Positions 1-5,119 of a stretch of DNA of 5,119 nucleotides are shown one piece after another. The notes under the pieces were generated by a model. It made no database searches and was not told the origin of the DNA. It worked only from the letters and a program-made list of their open reading frames with translations. Source of the stretch: an uncultured Planctomycetota bacterium (GTDB lineage: Bacteria > Planctomycetota > UBA1135 > GCA-002686595); assembly GCA_903829565.1 (NCBI GenBank), contig CAIKQM010000115.1:1-5119 (forward strand), written 5' to 3'. Position 1 is the stretch's first letter; each line of letters begins with the position of its first letter. The position numbers and the translations under genes are program-made.

Positions 1-1202
1 AGGTCCGCGTATTCATCGCGCCCGGTCGCTTGCGCGACAAGCTCGGCAATCGGCCCAAGCAACTCGCCGGCTTTCTTGGCGGCAGGAATCGCCTCCAAGC
101 GCCGTTCCTTGATGCACAAGAAACAACCGGCGCCCATGCTCTCTTCACAGCGTTCGCCATCCGGTCGAATCAGCTGCACGCGCGGACAGAGCGCCCAGTA
201 ATCGTGCATCGTCAAGAAGGTGGCACAGCCCTCTTCCTTCGCGAGCTCGACAAAGTTGGTGGAGAGGTGGATGAGGTGCTGGAAGTGCACCACGTCGGGA
301 CGTTCCGTCGCCAGCACACGCAAGAAGGCTGCATCGGCCCGCTCATCGACGAAGGTGTCGGCGAGGCGGCGGTAGTGCAAGCGATTGATCAAGCGCAGCA
401 CACGCAACTCGCTACCTGAGTCTGTCAAGCGTTCTTCACAGACTGTGAAGTCAGGCACCTGTTCCTCGCCCGCACGCCCGGGTGAGCGCGCGAGGATCAC
501 CACCTCATGCCCACGCGCTTGCATGGCCTTGGCCAGATTGAGCGTGTAGACCTCCGTGCCAGCCCAGGTGTCCGGCGGGAAGCCGTGCAACACATACAGG
601 ATCTTGAGCTTCGTGGCGCGCAGCACTTGCGTGGCACCGCGACGCGCGTCCACACGACCGCCTTCCCACAAACCCTCAAACGCAGCGGCGCGCAGTTCAG
701 CGGCCAGCTGCAACTGACGACCATACTCCGCATCGGAAAGTTGCAACAAGCGCAAGGCGGCGCGATCCGCCTCCAGCAGGCGCGCAGTCAACACGGTGGC
801 ATCATGCTTGGATGCCACACACACGCGATCGAGCCACTCCGCGTTGAAGCGCCCGTCAATGCGCGCCCGTGCGCGCGTCTCGTCGACTCCATAGTCGTGG
901 CTGTGCTCGACGCAGGCTTGATCGTCATAGACAACGGTGTGACCCGCTTCCAGCAACGCACGCGCCAGCAAGATGTCCTCGCCAAACCATGTGCGCGGGA
1001 ACGGGTGCAGCTCCCACACCTCGCGACGCACGGCACTCGCGACATCATTGAAGTTGTAGAGCACACGCTTGGCATGGGCATCCAGGCGCGCGTACTCCTC
1101 AGGCGCAGGCAAGCGCGTCTCGCGTCGACCGGCCGTGTAACCGGGATCGCCCGCCGAGAAGATCTTCGTCAGTGGCCAGGCATCCGGTCGCGGCACGTTA
1201 CG
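1..1202 (-). pseudogene. Remainder of GT2 domain plus GT4-type domain, continues past left edge
   Basis: About 400 open codons follow directly in frame after the UGA; numbering here counts the UGA as residue 124 from the ATG at 1574. The second half of the GT2 domain has VLYNFNDVASAVRR at 171-184 and FGEDILLARALLEAGHTVVYDDQACVEHSHDY at 197-228, including the probable catalytic ED. Residues about 255-320 form an Ala/Leu/Arg-rich helical linker. A GT4 (GT-B) N-terminal Rossmann domain starts at about 322: LKILYVLHGFPPDTWAGTE at 323-341, LAKAMQARGHEVVILAR at 347-363, PDVVHFQHL at 426-434 and MHDYWALCPR at 456-465, then cysteines 463, 476, 484 and 487. The nucleotide-sugar-binding C-terminal half of GT4 is off the left edge. 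There is no convincing independent start: a GTG at 1196 is the first candidate and lacks a Shine-Dalgarno site. The two domains suggest a bifunctional enzyme adding two sugars to a glycan. Confidence 0.8.
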
Positions 1203-1205
1203 TCA
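1203..1205 (-). other. In-frame UGA codon at a conserved glycine position
   Basis: The codon context is UAU-UGA-CGU. In this GT2 branch the segment is normally Y-G-R-x-L-P-R-P-D-A, and the sequence here reads Y-stop-R-N-V-P-R-P-D-A. In the paralogous gene just upstream the aligned residue is Ala117 in VAAVTARILP, with no gap on either side. A single G-to-T change of GGA would give TGA. UGA is the stop of both DUF444 and SpoVR in this window. The tetranucleotide UGAC is known as a comparatively weak terminator in E. coli, although DUF444 also ends in UGAC. Confidence 0.85.
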
Positions 1206-1574
1206 ATAGGCAGCCGCCACCTCGGGCGCGTCAAAGTTAGCGACCAACTTCGCCAACCAGCGTTCATCCGAGGGGATCGCATCCTGTGTCAAGTACACCA
1301 GCAGGTCACCCTGCGAGCGCGCAGCCAACAGGTTGCGCGTGTCACCATGATCGAACTCACTCTTGTCGATGCTCTGCACTCGCAACGGCACCGGAAAGCG
1401 CGGTGCCCAAGCAGCGAACAACTCCAGCGTCCCGTCCGTAGAACCGGAATCGATGGCCAAGAAGTCCCACGACACTTCGCAGCGCTGGGCCGCGAGCGCC
1501 GTCAACACTCGGTCAAGAAACTCGATGCCCTGCCAGGTGGGCATCAGCACAGAGACGCTTCGGATCGGCCGCAT
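1203..1574 (-). pseudogene. N-terminal part of GT2-GT4 glycosyltransferase, ended by an in-frame UGA
   Basis: This 123-residue reading frame is the first half of a GT2 domain: VSVLMPTWQG at 7-16, FLAIDSGSTDGT at 38-49, FDHGDTRN at 74-81 and VYLTQDAIP at 93-101, stopping after VAAAY. The domain continues without a frame change after the UGA, so this is one gene interrupted by a stop rather than a complete small protein. Alone it would lack the catalytic FGED block and probably not fold or work. The ATG at 1574-1572 lies 21 bases after the TAG of the upstream GT2 gene, in the same frame, with no Shine-Dalgarno-like sequence in the gap, so translation may depend on reinitiation from the upstream gene. 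It is labelled a pseudogene only because of the stop; readthrough or a sequence error would make it an intact gene with the next entry. Confidence 0.75.
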
Positions 1575-1595
1575 GGGGAGGGTCGTTTCTATCGG

Positions 1596-2543
1596 CTATT
1601 GTGCGCCTGTGCCCACACTCGACGCCATGCTCGAGGGGCCGATTCGTCCACGACTTCCGGCCCAGGCGCCGCCAACTTGGGCCCCGCGCAGGATCATGGC
1701 CTGCGGCAGGTAGCGCCATAGCTCTGCACCCTGCAAGTAGGCCCAGTCCCGGCGCAGTTCATAGCCATAGCCCTTCAAGGCGCTCCACAGAGTGGGCCGC
1801 ACGCGCCGGCCGAGGTGGGTCCGCTGGAAGGCGGCGTCTGTGCGCCAGCGCGCCCAGGCGGCCTTTGGACTGTACTGATGGGCGTGCTGCACCACTGCCT
1901 CAGGCTCGAAGACCAACTCATGTCCGGCCCGCAAGGCGAGCTCAGCCCACGCCGCATCCTCGCCAAAGGACACATCAGGGAAGGGCAGGCTGCGCAGCAC
2001 CGCACCCTTGTACGCAGCGGCGACATTGTCGAACCCCACGCGCGCGGCGCGCTCGCCGGGATCGAGATGGCACAAGCCTGCGCGGGAACCATCTCCCAGC
2101 CACGCATAGTGCTGCGATAGCGCTCCTGCTTGCGGAGCATCCAACACAGCACGACGCGTCAGAGGGTCAGCGTGCTCAGGCGGCAAGATGCGCGCCGTCA
2201 CTGCCGCTACGCGAGGCTCGGTCAGACGGCGCACCAATCGCGCCACAAAGTCGGCTCCTTGCGGCAGCGCATCCTGTGACAAGTAGACCAGCACCTCGCC
2301 ACACGCCATGTGAGCCAGCGCGTTGCGCGTGCGGCCATGCCCAAAGTCGCGTTGCGCAATGCGCTCGACGCGCACACCATGAGCCAGCAACAACTCGCGC
2401 GTGCCATCGGTGGAGTCAGAGTCGATGGCCACCAACTCAACGCCGCCGTCTACGCGCTGACTCCGCAACACAGGCAGCAGACGCTGCAGGTCAGCGGCAC
2501 CTTGCCATGTAGGCAAGCAAATCGACACGCGCACGGACTCCAT
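1596..2543 (-). CDS. Glycosyltransferase family 2 (rhamnosyltransferase-like)
   Basis: This 315-residue protein has a GT-A fold GT2 domain over about residues 5-225. The pattern is VSICLPTWQG at 7-16 (nucleotide-sugar strand), LVAIDSDSTDGT at 37-48, DFGHGRTRN at 66-74, and VYLSQDALP at 86-94, where the acidic metal/donor site lies. Next come FDNVAAAYKGAVL at 171-183 and FGEDAAWAELALRAGHELVFEPEAVVQHAHQY at 193-224, holding the likely catalytic ED pair. The HG-x-TRN and QDA-x-P motifs are typical of the bacterial rhamnosyltransferase-like branch, but donor and acceptor cannot be read from sequence. Residues 226-315 are a basic, helical tail without a clear membrane span, so it is probably cytoplasmic or peripheral. 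The ATG at 2543 is used; a GTG at 2552, with TAGG five bases upstream and overlapping the preceding ORF's stop, is nearly as good. It ends in TAG at 1598-1596. It is clearly paralogous to the GT2 domain downstream. Confidence 0.9.
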   Translation of the reverse strand: MESVRVSICLPTWQGAADLQRLLPVLRSQRVDGGVELVAIDSDSTDGTRELLLAHGVRVERIAQRDFGHGRTRNALAHMACGEVLVYLSQDALPQGADFVARLVRRLTEPRVAAVTARILPPEHADPLTRRAVLDAPQAGALSQHYAWLGDGSRAGLCHLDPGERAARVGFDNVAAAYKGAVLRSLPFPDVSFGEDAAWAELALRAGHELVFEPEAVVQHAHQYSPKAAWARWRTDAAFQRTHLGRRVRPTLWSALKGYGYELRRDWAYLQGAELWRYLPQAMILRGAQVGGAWAGSRGRIGPSSMASSVGTGAQ

Positions 2544-2778
2544 GGCCTTCACGAAAGCCTACGGATCGACAGCGCAGTGTCGAGGGTCTCCCGTCCGTCT
2601 CCATTCCAGTCCTTCGCTACTCGTCTGCACGCGCTCTGACCTTCGTGCAGCCTCTCCAGTCTCTCTCTCAGGCTCTCGCTCAGCTCACAACTCGGGCCGG
2701 GAGACCCGTTCGACATGGGCGCTTCCGACAGGGCGCTCGCCAACGGGGCAAGATTTCGCCAGAAACCTTGTGAAGTCT
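2544..2778. other. Spacer between spoVR and the GT2 gene, with a doubtful 77-codon ORF
   Basis: This gap of about 235 bp holds no RNA gene or clear promoter. It shows only weak dyads (for example a CGGG...CCCG pair near 2694-2709) and no hairpin with a T run. One minus-strand ORF fills it: ATG at 2782-2780 overlaps the spoVR stop as ATGA, and its TGA at 2551-2549 overlaps a possible GTG start of the next gene. The product would be 77 aa (MKTSQGFWRNL...IRRLS), with a charged, possibly helical middle (LSESLRERLERLHEG) and no family I recognise. Against it, 5 of its 9 arginines use AGA or AGG, codons I did not find in the stretches of the glycosyltransferase genes I read codon by codon. The overlaps look like translational coupling, but the codon use suggests a chance ORF or foreign sequence. 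Confidence 0.3.
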
Positions 2779-4101
2779 TCATGAAGCGGCTCGCAGGGCC
2801 TCGGGGACGGCGCTGTGACGCATCGGGGTGCCCTTGAGCTCGGTGTCCAAGTGCACTCCCCGCCCCCACACCGAGGCCAAACCGGCCAGCGTGCGTTGAG
2901 CTGCCGCGCTGTCGAGATCACGCCCGTCATGATGATGACGGAGGAGCAGCTCGCCCCGCTGCAGATGGTTGTCCTCCACGAGTTCGATGCGCGGCAGACC
3001 GCCATTGGACAACTCGCGCAACAGCGACTCCTTGGTCTCACGCCAACTGATGAGCTTGCCGTCTTGTCCCTTGCGTGGCGCGAAGAGCTCCACACTGTGT
3101 GCGAACTCCTCATCGACGAGCTCATCCAGCAAGGTCACATCGTGATGCGCACGCCGCAGGCGGAAGATGTCCAATCCTTTGCGCTCGGCATGACGATAGA
3201 GCTCGATGCCCAACTTGTACGGGTTCAAGCGGCCAGCAGGAGCAGCTGTGGCACCGGAGTGACAATCCGCGAAGTCGATGATCTCGCTCGCATTCAAGAC
3301 GCCCCCGGTCAAGAGCTTGGAATGCCAATAGCTTGCCCAGCCCTCGTTCATGATCTTGGTCAAGCGTTGCGGCATGAAGTAGTGCGCTTCCGCGCGCACC
3401 ATGCGCAACAGTTCTCGTTGCCACGCCAGCAAGGGCGCGCGATCAACCAAGTAGCCCAACACATCGAAGGTGGGCAAGTGCTCTTCCACCACCATCGAGC
3501 GCCGCCGCACGGTTTCCAAGTCCAACGCAGGGGCGCCAGCACGCACCGCAGCCTGTTGCGGAGTGCGCAGACGCTCGCGCATCGGCAACCATGGATCAAC
3601 CAAGTTGTCTAGCGAGAGAGCCACATCCATGAAGTTCTCGATGGCGTCATGACCATGTTCGTCGACAAGCGCACGCACGAGCGCGCCATGACTCGCCATG
3701 GTGTCCACCATCGAACGGTCCGTAGTCTGGAACCAGATGTTGTGCTTGAAGAAGTCCACATGGCCATAGACATGCGCCATGACCAACTTCTGCTCCATTT
3801 CGCTGTTGCCACGCACGAGATAAGCCCATGCGGGATCGTTGTTGACTACGAGCTCATAGATCTTGGAAAGCCCCCACGTACGGCCTTTCTCCAAGCGCTC
3901 CCACTCCATGCCGAAGCGCCATGACGGATGGCGTACAGGGAAGCCACCATAGGCCGCGACAGCATTCACATCAGTCGCGTCCAGCATCACGAAGCGTGTC
4001 TCGAAGAAGTCGAGCCCGCGTGCACGCGCCAACTGTTCGATGCGCTTGCGCTGCTCTTCCAAGCGTTGCGGCAGTGCTTCCGGTTCTTGCCAGTGCGACA
4101 T
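2779..4101 (-). CDS. spoVR: SpoVR family protein
   Basis: The product is a 440-residue cytoplasmic protein with no signal peptide or membrane segment, slightly shorter than Bacillus SpoVR and E. coli YcgB. Family hallmarks appear in order: AAYGGFPVRHPSWRFGMEWE at 49-68, GLSKIYELVVNNDPAWAYL at 77-95, MAHVYGHVDFFKHN at 108-121, LSLDNLVDPW at 162-171, MNEGWASYWHSKLL at 251-264, FADCHSG at 277-283 and NPYKLG at 293-298. The C-terminal region has LLRHHHDGRDLD at 386-397 and VWGRGVHLDT at 411-420. SpoVR was named for a role in spore cortex formation in Bacillus, but homologues are widespread in non-spore formers, usually beside DUF444 and PrkA; the molecular activity is unknown. The start at 4101 is chosen for its GAGGA site and its one-base spacing from the DUF444 stop. 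The stop is TGA. No truncation or frameshift is visible. Confidence 0.96.
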   Translation of the reverse strand: MSHWQEPEALPQRLEEQRKRIEQLARARGLDFFETRFVMLDATDVNAVAAYGGFPVRHPSWRFGMEWERLEKGRTWGLSKIYELVVNNDPAWAYLVRGNSEMEQKLVMAHVYGHVDFFKHNIWFQTTDRSMVDTMASHGALVRALVDEHGHDAIENFMDVALSLDNLVDPWLPMRERLRTPQQAAVRAGAPALDLETVRRRSMVVEEHLPTFDVLGYLVDRAPLLAWQRELLRMVRAEAHYFMPQRLTKIMNEGWASYWHSKLLTGGVLNASEIIDFADCHSGATAAPAGRLNPYKLGIELYRHAERKGLDIFRLRRAHHDVTLLDELVDEEFAHSVELFAPRKGQDGKLISWRETKESLLRELSNGGLPRIELVEDNHLQRGELLLRHHHDGRDLDSAAAQRTLAGLASVWGRGVHLDTELKGTPMRHSAVPEALRAAS

Positions 4102-4102
4102 G

Positions 4103-5119
4103 TCAGCGTCCTCGCCCCAAGAAGGCGCGCATCGCGTCGGGCACACCTTCGCGATCATCCACGCTGGCCGTGACAAGGCGCTCATCGGAACCCAAGGCAA
4201 GGTCCAAGTCCTTCTTGAACTGACCTGAGCCGTAAGCGCTCTTGACTTGACCGTAGCCGAACTGATTCACGCGCGGCAGAAGCTCGTCTTGCAGCAACGC
4301 GATGCAGCGATCCGTATCACGCGCGGACCAGTTGTCGCCATCCGAGTAGTGAAACGGGTAGATGTTCCAATCCTCGGGGCGATAACGAGCCTGAATCTGC
4401 TCCAACAGCAGCTCATACGCCGAGCTGATCTTGGTGCCGCCGGATTCACGCAGATGAAAGAAGCTGTGCTGATCGACAACCTTGGCAACGGCGTCATGCA
4501 CGATGTACACGACCTCGAGATTCGCGTATTGGCTGCGCAACCAAGTATCAATCCAGAAGGCCTTGATGCGGACGATCTCCTTTTGCTCACGGCCCATGGA
4601 TCCGGACACATCCATCACATGGAACACGACGGCGGAGGCCTCGGGCTCTTCAATGGGACGTTTGAGACGAAAGCGTTCGTCACGCGGCAGCGGCACCACG
4701 CGCGGATCCAGCGGATCCCACGCACCTGAGGCAATGGTGCGTTGCAAAGCATTGCGGTAGGTGCGCTTGAAGTGACGCAAGGAGCGTGGTCCATGCTCAG
4801 AGACACCGCTCCAACGACCACCAGCGACCTTGAGAGCCCGATCACCGCGCAGCTCGATGCGTGGTAGCTGCAACTCGCGACCGAGCATCTCGGCCAATTC
4901 CTCTAGCTCGACATCCACTTCCACGATGTGCGTGCCGGGCTCCGCTCCCGCTTCCCCGGCAGCATCTTGGCTACGTTCACTCGCCGAACCTTGTTCGTCG
5001 CCTTCGCCACTGCCATCACCTTCACCTCCACCACCGTTGTCACCGAAGCGCAGCCGCGGCAGTTCGATGTGCGGGACGGGGATGGACACCGCATGCTCGC
5101 CGCGACGCCCGAGCAGCTC
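4103..5119 (-). CDS. yeaH: DUF444 / YeaH-YhbH family protein with VWA-like domain, 5' end outside window
   Basis: The 338 visible residues match the C-terminal three quarters of the DUF444 (YeaH/YhbH) family. The frame is open to the right edge (it reads ELLGRRGEHA before the GTG at 5089), so that GTG is internal and the true start lies beyond 5119. Visible residues about 11-26 carry the V-x-IP-x-P-x-IELP-x-x-RFG segment that usually sits before a Gly-rich stretch. Residues 27-60 are a Gly/Glu/Ser-rich, probably disordered linker. A VWA-like fold follows, with a MIDAS-type DVSGSMG at 170-176, the RESGGTKISSA block at 224-234 and YPFHYSDGDNW at 254-264. It ends in TGA one base before the SpoVR start. 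In other bacteria the family is encoded with the serine kinase PrkA (YeaG) and SpoVR and linked to stress, starvation or sporulation; its biochemical role is not settled. Family assignment is firm. No PrkA gene is visible, so that partner is only expected. Confidence 0.93.
   Translation of the reverse strand, partial: ELLGRRGEHAVSIPVPHIELPRLRFGDNGGGGEGDGSGEGDEQGSASERSQDAAGEAGAEPGTHIVEVDVELEELAEMLGRELQLPRIELRGDRALKVAGGRWSGVSEHGPRSLRHFKRTYRNALQRTIASGAWDPLDPRVVPLPRDERFRLKRPIEEPEASAVVFHVMDVSGSMGREQKEIVRIKAFWIDTWLRSQYANLEVVYIVHDAVAKVVDQHSFFHLRESGGTKISSAYELLLEQIQARYRPEDWNIYPFHYSDGDNWSARDTDRCIALLQDELLPRVNQFGYGQVKSAYGSGQFKKDLDLALGSDERLVTASVDDREGVPDAMRAFLGRGR
4109..4113 (-). promoter_or_regulatory. 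Ribosome binding site for SpoVR
   Basis: On the minus strand GAGGA lies 7 bases before the ATG at 4101-4099, inside the last codons of the DUF444 gene. It supports the MSHWQEPE start over the upstream in-frame ATGs near 4200 and 4185, which would extend the protein through the DUF444 coding region in another frame and add residues unlike the family. With only one base between the DUF444 TGA and this ATG, termination-reinitiation coupling is likely. Confidence 0.6.

Noticed and set aside
1203..1205. UGA as a selenocysteine codon
   Set aside because: The family residue at this position is glycine or alanine, not cysteine, and no convincing SECIS-like hairpin is seen just downstream.
507..1721. 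Plus-strand ORF of 404 codons antisense to the GT2-GT4 gene
   Set aside because: Its product is Arg/His/Gln-rich with no recognisable motif, and the opposite strand encodes clear glycosyltransferase motifs throughout. It is a shadow frame of high-G+C coding DNA.
1601..2512. Plus-strand ORF of 303 codons antisense to the GT2 gene
   Set aside because: Composition is dominated by Arg, Ala, Pro, His and Ser with no domain; it mirrors the conserved GT2 on the minus strand.
2640..2710. Possible terminator or regulatory hairpin in the spacer
   Set aside because: Only short 4-5 bp stems (CGGG/CCCG) and purine-rich GAGAGAGA runs are present, with no T tract; too weak to call.
2779..4105. Genome-wide reassignment of UGA to glycine
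   Set aside because: UGA ends both SpoVR and DUF444 at the expected family C-termini. The sequence after the SpoVR UGA does not read as a conserved extension, and high G+C is unlike the known UGA-glycine lineages.
4247..4729. Plus-strand ORF of 160 codons antisense to DUF444
   Set aside because: It looks more protein-like than other shadows, but lies wholly opposite the conserved VWA-like region and has no start signals or recognised family.
5087..5089. GTG at 5089 as the start of the DUF444 gene
   Set aside because: The frame stays open to the window edge with family-like residues upstream, and about a quarter of the family's usual length would be missing.

Overview
The window comes from a bacterial chromosome or contig with high G+C (about 60% by eye). 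Its coding sequence is almost entirely on the minus strand. Nothing here fixes the phylum: all genes belong to broadly distributed families, and the use of DUF444 plus SpoVR does not imply a spore former. The codon style (CGN arginine, almost no AGA/AGG in the glycosyltransferase genes) is uniform through the gene bodies.

Read in the direction of transcription, from right to left, the layout is as follows. (1) A DUF444/YeaH-type protein with a C-terminal von Willebrand A-like domain, whose 5' end lies outside the right edge. (2) A SpoVR-family protein starting one base after the DUF444 stop. (3) A spacer of about 235 bp holding one doubtful 77-codon ORF. (4) A family-2 glycosyltransferase (GT2) of about 315 aa. 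(5) Only 21 bp further on, a second, related GT2 domain fused to the N-terminal half of a GT4-type glycosyltransferase, which runs off the left edge.

Genes 1 and 2 are two thirds of the conserved PrkA / DUF444 / SpoVR cluster (yeaG-yeaH-ycgB in Escherichia coli), so a PrkA kinase gene is expected just beyond the right edge. The glycosyltransferases probably add sugars to a surface polysaccharide or similar glycan. The tight same-strand packing suggests they could be co-transcribed with the stress/sporulation-type genes, but no promoter or terminator could be identified.

The most notable point is an in-frame UGA at 1203-1205. It falls at the position of a normally conserved glycine in the second GT2 domain (motif Y-G-R-x-x-P-R-P-D-A, here Y-stop-R-N-V-P-R-P-D-A). 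The frame stays open and clearly homologous on both sides. UGA ends the SpoVR and DUF444 genes in this same window, so a simple genome-wide UGA-to-glycine code is unlikely. A GGA-to-TGA point mutation, a sequencing or assembly error, or programmed/leaky readthrough are the realistic explanations. I see no convincing undescribed system beyond this.
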